Shown: positions 1-6,826 of the stretch, in pieces
How positions within the stretch are numbered: position 1 is the first letter of the stretch
Layout of the letters: each line of letters begins with the position of its first letter
Origin: Candidatus Bathyarchaeota archaeon
Lineage (GTDB): Archaea > Thermoproteota > Bathyarchaeia > TCS64
Assembly (NCBI GenBank): GCA_016867505.1
Contig: VGJH01000016.1
Location: 1-11,999 of the forward strand
Length of the DNA stretch: 11,999 nt
Direction of reading: 5' to 3'
Translations under genes and position numbers: made by a program
Notes under the pieces: generated by a model
What the model was told of the DNA's origin: nothing
Seen by the model: the letters and a program-made list of their open reading frames with translations, nothing else
Database searches by the model: none

Positions 1-1
1 G

Positions 2-2194
2 CATAGAATACAATTCAACGAAAAAGATGCGTTAATTGCTGTAATTATTCAAAAAATGGTTCCATCAAAGAGTGCAGGAGTAATATTTACAGCAAACCCT
101 GTGACTAGCGACAAGACAGAGCTAATCATTGAATCAAATTGGGGATTAGGTGAATCAGTTGTAAGTGGATATGCTGAACCTGATAAATTCACTTTAAAAA
201 AAACTGTTGAAGAGAACCTGATTCTAAGTAGAGAAATTGGTTCTAAGAATGTAATTATTGATTCATCAGAAACAGGGACTATTCATAAAAAAGATGATGA
301 AAGGAAAGAAAAATCGTCACTTACTGACGAAGAAATTATCCAACTTTCTAAAATTGCAGTTAAGATTGAGAATGTGTTTAATGAAGCACAGGATATCGAG
401 TGGGCAATAGATGATGAGGGAAAACCAAGTATCCTCCAATCTCGTCCAATCACATTTCTAAAAGAGATTAATCCTAAGGATAATATTGTTTGGAGTCGCG
501 GGTACAGCGACGATTATTGGAATGACTCAGTGTCACCATTATTTTTTGAGCTTTTAGGAGATCATTTAACAGAGATTGTGAATGTTGAGTTAAACAAAAT
601 AATGGGGTACAACACTCTTAACACTCCTGAAACGAGTCAGTTGCTTAGGCTTCATAAGGCACATGCATACTTTAACCTTGAAGTATTGAAGCAGAAAGTT
701 AGCAATGAGATTCCTGGATTCCTTCGCAATGAGGACCTCTTAAACTATTTTCCAGCAGGGAGTGGCAAATATGGTAAAGACACAATAAAAAATCAACCAT
801 TCAATCTCTTTGGACGTTTATGGGCAGAATTGATGGTAACATTAAAAGATCCAAATGGGAAAGGAAGTAAGACAGCTGCTGTTTATGATGAATGGACACA
901 GAATATTTTCAATTCATACTTTAAAGAATTCATGGAAAATTCACAAAGATTACCTGAATATTCTAACCAAGAGTTATTCAACAAATCAAATGAAGCAAAT
1001 GAGATAATGGTTGGACATTATCGCCTCGTTCGGTATGGTATTCCTGTTCATAATATTGGCATGAATTTATTAACACAATATTTACTGAATCGATGGGTTG
1101 GGAGAGAAGACGCTCGTAGAATTTATCCAATACTAGTTTCAGGTCTTAAACATAAGACAAGTGAGACAAATAGTAGAATAAATGAACTCGCGGATATTGT
1201 GCGATCTTCACAGGAACTGACCAAACTCATTCTTGAAACACCTTCAAACGAAATTATTGAAAGACTCGAACAAACAAAAACCACAGATTCTGAACGATTC
1301 AAGACAGAATTGAAGAAATTTAATGTCGATTTTGGGTTCAGAGGTTTTACAAGAGAAGTATACTACAAAAGATGGGGTGAAGACCCTAGTCTAATATTTG
1401 ATATCTTGAAACCTTTAGCGATAGGTGACGTAATTATTTTTTCAGAAGTTGAAAAACAAAATATTACCTTAAAAAATGACACTGAAAAATATGTTAAAAG
1501 AAAAATTATTTCAGGCTTAACTGGTTCAATTAAATGGAAGTTTTTCTCAGGAATTCTCAACACTGCAAGAAGATACATTATCTTTAGAGAGCAGCAAAGA
1601 TACAATCTTGATAAATGGATAACTATGATGCGTCATGTCTACTTAGAAGCAGGGAAAAGATTCGTAAATCAAGGAATTTTAGAAGATCCATCAGAAATAT
1701 TCTTCCTCACTAAAAAAGAAGTAAAAACATTATTGCTTGAAAATTCAGAAACCATTAACTTTAAACCAATAATTTTGGAGAGAGAATCAAGCTTCCATAG
1801 ATATGAGAATATTACTCCTCCAAAGTTTTTGCAAGGTGAAAGAGAGTTTAATGATCCCCCACCGCCCGATTCAAAGAGATTAATAGGCATACCAGCAAGC
1901 CAAGGATTGCATACAGCCACTATTCGTGTATTATTAGTGATTGATGATATTTGGCAAGTTAAAGCCGGGGAGATATTAATTGTGCCAAGAACAGATCCTG
2001 GATGGACTCCAGTATTTAGTAAAATTGGCGGTTTAGTAACAGAAACTGGTGGAGTCTTGAGTCATGGAGCTGTTGTTGCAAGAGAATATGGTATCCCAGC
2101 TGTCACTAATGTATATAATGCTTGTAAAATTTTGAAGACTGGAATGAAGGGAACAATCGATGGAGTAAAAGGTGAGGTGACGATTATTGAATAA
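2..2194 (+). CDS. PEP synthase / rifampicin phosphotransferase-like dikinase, 5'-truncated by window edge
   Basis: The reading frame is open from base 2, so the gene starts left of the window and the ATG at 56 is internal: the codons before it read on into it (AVIIQKMVPSKSAGVIFT), a conserved PEPS/PPDK segment. About 730 residues are visible. First comes the C-terminal half of the ATP-grasp domain, with GLGESVVSG and the closing DIEWAIDDEG..LQSRPIT (to about base 460). A long central domain follows (about 480-1850), with FGFRGFTRE..RWGEDP. Last is the swivelling phosphohistidine domain with GGVLSHGAVVAREYGIPAV, whose catalytic His codon is 2063-2065. The protein ends right after this domain, so the PEP/pyruvate-binding TIM barrel of PEP synthase and PPDK is absent. 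ATP-grasp, central and His domain is the order of rifampicin phosphotransferase, which transfers the beta-phosphate of ATP to a hydroxyl and releases AMP and Pi. The real acceptor is unknown. It is followed directly by a lipocalin-like gene. Confidence 0.85.
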   Translation, partial: HRIQFNEKDALIAVIIQKMVPSKSAGVIFTANPVTSDKTELIIESNWGLGESVVSGYAEPDKFTLKKTVEENLILSREIGSKNVIIDSSETGTIHKKDDERKEKSSLTDEEIIQLSKIAVKIENVFNEAQDIEWAIDDEGKPSILQSRPITFLKEINPKDNIVWSRGYSDDYWNDSVSPLFFELLGDHLTEIVNVELNKIMGYNTLNTPETSQLLRLHKAHAYFNLEVLKQKVSNEIPGFLRNEDLLNYFPAGSGKYGKDTIKNQPFNLFGRLWAELMVTLKDPNGKGSKTAAVYDEWTQNIFNSYFKEFMENSQRLPEYSNQELFNKSNEANEIMVGHYRLVRYGIPVHNIGMNLLTQYLLNRWVGREDARRIYPILVSGLKHKTSETNSRINELADIVRSSQELTKLILETPSNEIIERLEQTKTTDSERFKTELKKFNVDFGFRGFTREVYYKRWGEDPSLIFDILKPLAIGDVIIFSEVEKQNITLKNDTEKYVKRKIISGLTGSIKWKFFSGILNTARRYIIFREQQRYNLDKWITMMRHVYLEAGKRFVNQGILEDPSEIFFLTKKEVKTLLLENSETINFKPIILERESSFHRYENITPPKFLQGEREFNDPPPPDSKRLIGIPASQGLHTATIRVLLVIDDIWQVKAGEILIVPRTDPGWTPVFSKIGGLVTETGGVLSHGAVVAREYGIPAVTNVYNACKILKTGMKGTIDGVKGEVTIIE
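2174..2180 (+). promoter_or_regulatory. Ribosome binding site deciding a TTG start
   Basis: GAGGTGA lies inside the end of the dikinase gene and is a near-perfect match to the archaeal anti-Shine-Dalgarno. It stands 6 bases before the TTG at 2187 but 15 before the ATG at 2196. The usual spacing therefore favours the TTG start and translational coupling with the upstream gene. Confidence 0.6.
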
Positions 2195-3152
2195 AATGGA
2201 ACCATTAACTCACCCAATCAAAAATCACCCTGAATGGAATGAATCGTACTATTTTTGCTTCAGCGATAGAAAAAATAACATAAGTGGTATGACTCGACTC
2301 GGTTTTAAACCAAACAAAAAGGAAGCCATGGTTTTTTTCCTACTCTTTTTGCCAGATGGGAGTGTTGTGGGATTTCAATCAAGTGAAGAGATTAAAAAAT
2401 ACCCAAAAAGTCTTGAAGCAGCAGGAATGGCACATGAAAGACAAACAGATGGCACATGGAAGTATAGGTTTAAAGGAAAAATGATTAAAGTCCAAAAAGC
2501 TGAAGACTTCGTAAAAATTCATCAAAATCCAAAACTAATTACGAAAATCGTGAATGTTGAAATGAACCTCGATTTTAAGCCAATTCATGAAACATACGAG
2601 TATAGCGAAAATATGACACCGGAATCATTAGAATTAGGGAAAAAAAGCGGTGATCAACACTGGGAGCAAATCGCATTAATTAATGGAGAAATCGACTTAG
2701 AAAATGAAAAATATTTTTTGAAAGAGGTTATTGGTGAAAGAGATCACACTCATGGAGTCCGTGATTGGACAGGAATAGGCAACTGGATCTACTATGTTGT
2801 ATGGTTTAACAGGAATCTTGCGATTAATCCAGCTGCAATAATTGCAGATGATGGTAGAATTAGTACAGGGGGTTTCCTGTATAGAAACGGGAAAAACATC
2901 CCAATAAAGAATCTAAAAGTCATTAAACAAGAATACAAGGATGGAATTATTCCGATAAGCTCAATACTCGAGTTGATAGATGCAAACGGAGAAAAACATG
3001 TTTTGATGGGTAGAGCTGGGCCAGTTATACCAATACCTTTCAAAGATGCAGAAGGCAAGACATCTATCCTCTCACAAAGCTTTGGAGAATTTGAACTCGA
3101 TGGAGTAGAAGGAGGCTATGGAAGCTTCGAAACACTCAGAATAATAAAATAA
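2187..3152 (+). CDS. CrtC/AttH-like lipocalin-fold protein of unknown function
   Basis: A soluble protein of 321 residues with no signal peptide and no membrane segment. Near the N-terminus (19-23) it has ESYYF, then GMTRLGFKPN and a predicted strand ending in LPDGS. In the middle, at 183-194, it has GERDHTHGVRDW. As I recall them, these are marks of the tocopherol-cyclase / CrtC-like / AttH family, whose two-barrel lipocalin fold holds hydrophobic ligands such as terpenoids or steroids, and the RDxxxGxRDW core is its best-conserved part. The TTG start at 2187 overlaps the dikinase stop and is chosen because GAGGTGA lies 6 bases before it. An ATG at 2196 would remove three residues. The overlap suggests co-expression and action on the same or a related small molecule. 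The substrate, and whether the protein is catalytic or only binds, cannot be told from the sequence. Confidence 0.7.
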   Translation: MNKMEPLTHPIKNHPEWNESYYFCFSDRKNNISGMTRLGFKPNKKEAMVFFLLFLPDGSVVGFQSSEEIKKYPKSLEAAGMAHERQTDGTWKYRFKGKMIKVQKAEDFVKIHQNPKLITKIVNVEMNLDFKPIHETYEYSENMTPESLELGKKSGDQHWEQIALINGEIDLENEKYFLKEVIGERDHTHGVRDWTGIGNWIYYVVWFNRNLAINPAAIIADDGRISTGGFLYRNGKNIPIKNLKVIKQEYKDGIIPISSILELIDANGEKHVLMGRAGPVIPIPFKDAEGKTSILSQSFGEFELDGVEGGYGSFETLRIIK

Positions 3153-3167
3153 GGCTTGAAACTAAAC

Positions 3168-3179
3168 ATTTATATTTAT
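3168..3179 (+). promoter_or_regulatory. Candidate TATA box for sucCD
   Basis: ATTTATATTTAT in the 101-base gap between the lipocalin-like gene and sucC resembles the archaeal TATA element. Transcription would start near 3198-3200, giving a leader of about 55 bases. No clear BRE or stop hairpin for the upstream gene is visible, so read-through from the dikinase pair is also possible. Confidence 0.4.
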
Positions 3180-3253
3180 TCAAAACGCTTTCCCTAAAGA
3201 GCAACCATTATTTACAACCGCATCTTGTTAGAATTAACATTTGAGGGTCATTA

Positions 3254-4405
3254 TTGAAACTCCAAGAATATGAAGCAAAAGAAATTTTCAAAAAATATGG
3301 CATCCCAACCCCACCCGGGATCATGGTAACTGAACCTACTTCAGCAAAAAATTTTATTGAGAACCTATCAAAACCAGTGGCAATAAAAGCACAAGTATCA
3401 GTGGGAGGAAGAGGGAAAGCAGGGGGAATCAAATTCGCTAATACACCCTCAGAAGTATACGAACTAACACAGCAAATGCTCAATGAAAAAATTAAAGATT
3501 TGCCAGTAAGAAAAATTTTGGTCGAAGAAAAGATCCTTATAAAAAAAGAAATCTACATAGGAATTACAATTGACAGAAATTCAAAATGCTTCGTAATAAT
3601 AACCTCAGCTTCTGGTGGAATGGATATTGAGGAAGTCGCTGAAAAACAACCAGAGAAAATAATGAAAACTTACATTGACCCAATTAATGGTTTAAGAAGT
3701 TACCACTCGATTGGAATCGCTAAACGTTTAGGTTATTCTGGGAAAAAGATGACAGACCTTGCATCAATTATTTTAAGGCTTTACAAAGTTGCTGTCGACA
3801 TGGATGCTGAACTTACTGAGATAAATCCACTTGTTGAACTTGAAGAAAGTTTTGTCGCAGCTGATGCACGGTTAAACATTGACAATAATGCCCTTTACAG
3901 GCATAAAGAATACGAAGCCCGTCTCTTTGAAAGTTATGAAGGTGAATTAACTCAAAAAGAGATTGAAGGAAGGAAAATGGACCTAATTTATGTTGAACTT
4001 GATGGGGACATTGGAATCATTGGTAATGGTGCAGGTTTAACAATGGCAACACTAGACACTGTTATGATAAATGGAGGAAAAGCAGGTAATTTCCTTGACT
4101 TAGGGGGAGGAGCAAATCCTGAACGAATTAGTAAAGCAGTTGAATTCGTCTTAAATGATGATCGCGTTAAAGCACTTTTTGTAAATGTTTTAGGTGGCAT
4201 CACAAGATGCGATGACACAGCAAAAGGAATTGTTTCAGCACAGAATAAACTCAATTCAAAGAAGCCAATCGTTGTTAGAATGATGGGAACCAATGAAGAA
4301 GAGGGGAAAAAGATTCTTTCAGATGCGGGGATAAAAAGTCATGACACGATGGAAGAAGCAGCGGACATGGTAGTAAAAATAGCCAGGGGGATTAACGATG
4401 GTTAA
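3254..4405 (+). CDS. sucC: Succinyl-CoA synthetase (ADP- or GDP-forming), beta subunit
   Basis: At 383 residues this has the usual length for SucC (388 in E. coli). With SucD it interconverts succinyl-CoA, NDP and Pi with succinate, CoA and NTP, the substrate-level phosphorylation step of the TCA cycle, in the cytosol. The N-terminal ATP-grasp domain opens with the typical KLQEYEAKEIF and carries the nucleotide-binding loop GGRGKAGGIK at 51-60. The C-terminal CoA-ligase domain has NGAGLTMATLD and, near 311-323, NVLGGITRCDDTA, which contacts the phosphohistidine loop of SucD. Translation must start at TTG 3254, because the frame is closed by TGA at 3242 and the next Met is residue 24. GAGGG at 3243-3247 is a fair ribosome binding site. 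Nucleotide preference (ADP or GDP) cannot be read safely. Malate-CoA ligases are related, but the match to sucC is closer. Confidence 0.95.
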   Translation: MKLQEYEAKEIFKKYGIPTPPGIMVTEPTSAKNFIENLSKPVAIKAQVSVGGRGKAGGIKFANTPSEVYELTQQMLNEKIKDLPVRKILVEEKILIKKEIYIGITIDRNSKCFVIITSASGGMDIEEVAEKQPEKIMKTYIDPINGLRSYHSIGIAKRLGYSGKKMTDLASIILRLYKVAVDMDAELTEINPLVELEESFVAADARLNIDNNALYRHKEYEARLFESYEGELTQKEIEGRKMDLIYVELDGDIGIIGNGAGLTMATLDTVMINGGKAGNFLDLGGGANPERISKAVEFVLNDDRVKALFVNVLGGITRCDDTAKGIVSAQNKLNSKKPIVVRMMGTNEEEGKKILSDAGIKSHDTMEEAADMVVKIARGINDG

Positions 4406-5270
4406 AATGATAAACAGTGAAACCAAGGCAATTGTTCAGGGGATCACTGGGACACAAGGTAGATTCCATACAAAACTGATGCTTGAATATGGAACAAAAA
4501 TAGTTGCAGGCTCAGCACCAGGAAGGGGAGGACAAGAAGTTGAAGGTGTACCTGTATACGATACCGTATTAGAAGCAAAACAAGCTAAAGGAGTGAATGC
4601 AAGCATAATTTATGTTCCAGCTCCAGGCGCGTTGGACGCTGCGTTAGAAGCTATCGAAGCTGAGCTTGATCCAATAATTATTATCACAGAAGGCATACCA
4701 GTTAAAGACACAATAGAAATTATTACGCGAGCAAAACAAAAAGGGATAACAATAATTGGTCCAAACACGCCAGGAATCATCAAAGCTGGTGAATCAAAAC
4801 TAGGAATCATGCCTGCACAAATATTTACTCCAGGAAAAATAGGAATCATTAGTAGAAGTGGAACCCTCTTCTATGAAGTCGCTGCTCATATCACCCGTGT
4901 AGGATTAGGTGAAACCACCTGCATTGGCATTGGTGGTGATCCAGTGGTTGGTTTAGATTATGTTAGTGTATTAAAGTGGTTCCAAAATGACCCGGAAACA
5001 AAGGGTGTTGCTTTAATTGGTGAGATTGGTGGAGATGCTGAGGAACGTGCTGCTGATTTCATCGCATCAGGTGGGTTCACTAAACCAGTTTCAGCTTACA
5101 TAGCTGGAAGAGCAGCGGTTCCTGGGAAAAGAATGGGGCATGCAGGAGCAATTATTTCTGGTGGAACAGGAACTGCTGAGAGCAAAATGAATGCTTTAAG
5201 AGCTGCTGACGTTAACGTTGGACTTCGACCAGTAGATATCGCTGAATCCTTGGTGAAAATGCTAAACTAG
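4398..5270 (+). CDS. sucD: Succinyl-CoA synthetase, alpha subunit
   Basis: A protein of 290 residues, against 289 in E. coli SucD. The N-terminal Rossmann CoA-binding domain shows VQGITGTQGRFHTK and, further on, the IVAGSAPGRGG stretch and GPNTPGIIK. The C-terminal flavodoxin-like domain carries the active-site loop GKRMGHAGAIISGGTGTAESK-type motif, in which His248 is the residue phosphorylated during catalysis. ATG 4398 overlaps the last 8 bases of sucC and is preceded by AGGGGG (4385-4390) with 7 bases of spacing, so the two subunits are translationally coupled, as expected for a 1:1 complex. The gene ends at TAG 5268-5270, which overlaps the stop codon of the convergent Nudix gene. Confidence 0.95.
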   Translation: MVKMINSETKAIVQGITGTQGRFHTKLMLEYGTKIVAGSAPGRGGQEVEGVPVYDTVLEAKQAKGVNASIIYVPAPGALDAALEAIEAELDPIIIITEGIPVKDTIEIITRAKQKGITIIGPNTPGIIKAGESKLGIMPAQIFTPGKIGIISRSGTLFYEVAAHITRVGLGETTCIGIGGDPVVGLDYVSVLKWFQNDPETKGVALIGEIGGDAEERAADFIASGGFTKPVSAYIAGRAAVPGKRMGHAGAIISGGTGTAESKMNALRAADVNVGLRPVDIAESLVKMLN

Positions 5271-5794
5271 CCTTCCATCATTTCAAGTATTTTTTCGAGC
5301 ATTTTGTAGGTTAATCCCCAAATTTTATCTTCGCCTAAATCGAATACAGTGACTTTTCTGTTTTTTAGTACCGCTTTCTTTTTCTTGCTTCTTAAGTCAC
5401 TCAGATGAACCCAATAGTACCCAGTTAATTCACTATTCAAGTGAATTTCTGGTCTACCATGATATAAATAAAATAGAGGAAGTACCGTAGACCCTGGTCT
5501 AATGCTTGTTAAAGTAATTGGGAAATACCCCAAAAAGGTTGCTTTTGTTAAATCAATGCCAGTTTCTTCAAGAACTTCTCGATTTACAGTGTCAACTAGG
5601 CAAGCGTCATTAGATGCCTTTTTTCCACCTGGAAAAGCCATGTCTCCGCTCCATGGATCCCCTTCAACTACGGCTCGTTTTACTACAATAGTTTCTAACT
5701 CATCATTGTCCCAGCGTAAAATAACGCCTACAGCAGCCCAGGCATTACTTTCATCAGTAGCTATCTTACTGCAGATTTTGTCGAGTTGATCCAT
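5267..5794 (-). CDS. Nudix hydrolase, CoA pyrophosphatase (NudL)-like
   Basis: 175 residues in a single Nudix domain. The segment RAVVEGDPWSGDMAFPGGKK (40-59) followed by NREVLEETGI (71-80) is the Nudix box with the extra spacing and the upstream SGxMAFPGG block of the CoA-pyrophosphatase group. That group cuts CoA or acyl-CoA into 3',5'-ADP and (acyl-)phosphopantetheine with Mg2+ or Mn2+. R72, E73, E76 and E77 supply the helix and metal ligands. An Asp (63) stands roughly where other families have the first Glu of the box. ATG 5794 is preceded by AAAGGAC (minus strand, 5801-5807). The gene shares four bases with sucD at the convergent ends and faces away from the mrp gene. The CoA link to sucCD is suggestive only, since many Nudix enzymes with this box have other dinucleotide substrates. 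Confidence 0.8.
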   Translation of the reverse strand: MDQLDKICSKIATDESNAWAAVGVILRWDNDELETIVVKRAVVEGDPWSGDMAFPGGKKASNDACLVDTVNREVLEETGIDLTKATFLGYFPITLTSIRPGSTVLPLFYLYHGRPEIHLNSELTGYYWVHLSDLRSKKKKAVLKNRKVTVFDLGEDKIWGLTYKMLEKILEMMEG

Positions 5795-5936
5795 GGTATT
5801 GTCCTTTAACCTTCATAGTTACACTAATTAAAATATCCTTATCCTAATTATCAAAATTTTAGATAAATCTATAAAATCAGTTCACTTTTTCAATTAGTTA
5901 TAACCATTAAGGTGAATCAGCTTCAGTGAATAAACA
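5795..5936. promoter_or_regulatory. Divergent promoter region, Nudix gene / mrp
   Basis: The longest gene-free stretch in the window, 142 bases and very AT-rich. On the plus strand TATAAAA at 5870-5876 is a good archaeal TATA box, predicting a start near 5899 and a leader of about 38 bases for mrp. On the minus strand TA-rich elements near 5826-5834 and 5855-5866 could serve the Nudix gene, whose ribosome binding site AAAGGAC is at 5801-5807. No clear operator repeat was seen. Confidence 0.5.
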
Positions 5937-6791
5937 ATGGTAGGCGAAGATAATCAAAAAGGAGAAGGCTTTGTTCAAAGAATCGAAGAGCTGCAGCGTC
6001 TTAAGCAAAGAATGGAAAAAATTAAAACAAAAATTGCTGTCATGAGTGGAAAAGGGGGAGTTGGTAAAAGCCTAGTCACCGTTAATATGGCAGCCGTACT
6101 AGCAATGAGAAACAAAAAAGTTGGAGTGCTCGATGCAGATCTCCATGGCCCTACGGTACCAAAAATGCTTGGACTTAAAGGTGAAGTATTAGACATTGAC
6201 GAATCGGGGATTAAAGCACCATCCAGCACGCTTGGAATTAAAACAATATCAATGGACTTTCTCTTGCCAGCACAAGAAACTCCGGTAATTTGGAGAGGCC
6301 CTCTGAAAATGGCAGCTATCCGTCAGTTTATGGCTGATGTTGACTGGGGAGATCTTGATTACCTTTTAATTGATCTCCCACCAGGGACAGGAGATGAGCC
6401 TTTAAGCGTACTCCAGCTATTACCTGAAATTGATGGCGTGATAATTGTTACAATACCAAGTCAAGTAAGCGCAGACGTAGTTGAGAAATCAGTAACATTT
6501 GCGAATCAAATGAAAGCACCAATTATTGGGATAATTGAGAATATGAGTGGATTTACTTGCCCTCATTGTGGTAAACAAGTTAATTTATTCGGGGAAGGAG
6601 CAGGCAAAAAAGTATCGGAGGAGATGGATATTCTATTCTTAGGAACAATCCCCCTAGATCCAAGAATAGCAATAGATTCTGATGAAGGAAAACCCTTTGT
6701 AGCTGAACACCCTGATGCAGATGCAACAACAAGCTTCAATAAAATTGTTGATCTAATAGAAGATTATACGGATAGAAAAATTTCTGCGTAA
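5937..6791 (+). CDS. mrp: Mrp/ApbC/NBP35-family Fe-S cluster carrier P-loop ATPase
   Basis: 284 residues. A short charged coil (about 12-32) leads into the deviant Walker A motif SGKGGVGKS at 37-45, followed by DADLHGPTVPKMLG, LLIDLPPGTGDEPLSV and ENMSGFTCPHCGK. Cys208 and Cys211 of CPHC are the pair that holds a bridging 4Fe-4S cluster at the dimer interface in this family. The protein is thus a cytosolic scaffold or carrier that delivers Fe-S clusters to apo-enzymes in an ATP-dependent way. The bacterial Mrp N-terminal MIP18/DUF59 domain and the four-Cys N-terminus of eukaryotic Nbp35 are both missing, as is common in archaea. ATG 5937 is forced by an in-frame TAA at 5931. The strongest Shine-Dalgarno, GGTGA at 5911-5915, is 21 bases away, and only a weak AGTGA lies close. 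The gene is convergent with topoisomerase IB, 25 bases apart. Confidence 0.93.
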   Translation: MVGEDNQKGEGFVQRIEELQRLKQRMEKIKTKIAVMSGKGGVGKSLVTVNMAAVLAMRNKKVGVLDADLHGPTVPKMLGLKGEVLDIDESGIKAPSSTLGIKTISMDFLLPAQETPVIWRGPLKMAAIRQFMADVDWGDLDYLLIDLPPGTGDEPLSVLQLLPEIDGVIIVTIPSQVSADVVEKSVTFANQMKAPIIGIIENMSGFTCPHCGKQVNLFGEGAGKKVSEEMDILFLGTIPLDPRIAIDSDEGKPFVAEHPDADATTSFNKIVDLIEDYTDRKISA

Positions 6792-6826
6792 TATTTTATC
6801 ATTTTTAATTGAAGAATCAGTTTTTT
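6792..6826 (+). terminator. Possible T-rich terminator after mrp
   Basis: The 25-base gap and the first bases of the convergent topoisomerase gene hold several T runs (TATTTT, ATTTTTAA, then a run of seven T at about 6821-6827). Archaeal transcription often ends at such T tracts without a hairpin. On the minus strand this stretch is A-rich, so it would not serve the topoisomerase gene. Confidence 0.3.

Noticed and set aside
56..2194. Dikinase gene starting at ATG 56
   Set aside because: The frame is open to the left edge and the residues before this Met belong to the conserved ATP-grasp block, so the Met is internal.
2..2194. Calling the first gene phosphoenolpyruvate synthase (ppsA)
   Set aside because: The protein ends directly after the phosphohistidine domain, and the PEP/pyruvate-binding TIM barrel needed for that reaction is absent. 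Calling it antibiotic resistance would also go too far, because the acceptor is unknown.
3153..3253. Riboswitch or small RNA ahead of sucC
   Set aside because: No stable stem or known motif was found in the 101 bases, only a TATA-like element and a ribosome binding site.
3988..4293. Open frame on the minus strand inside sucC (about 101 codons)
   Set aside because: It is antisense to a well-conserved enzyme and shows no recognisable motif or ribosome binding site. Other antisense frames in sucD, mrp, copA and topoisomerase IB fail for the same reasons.
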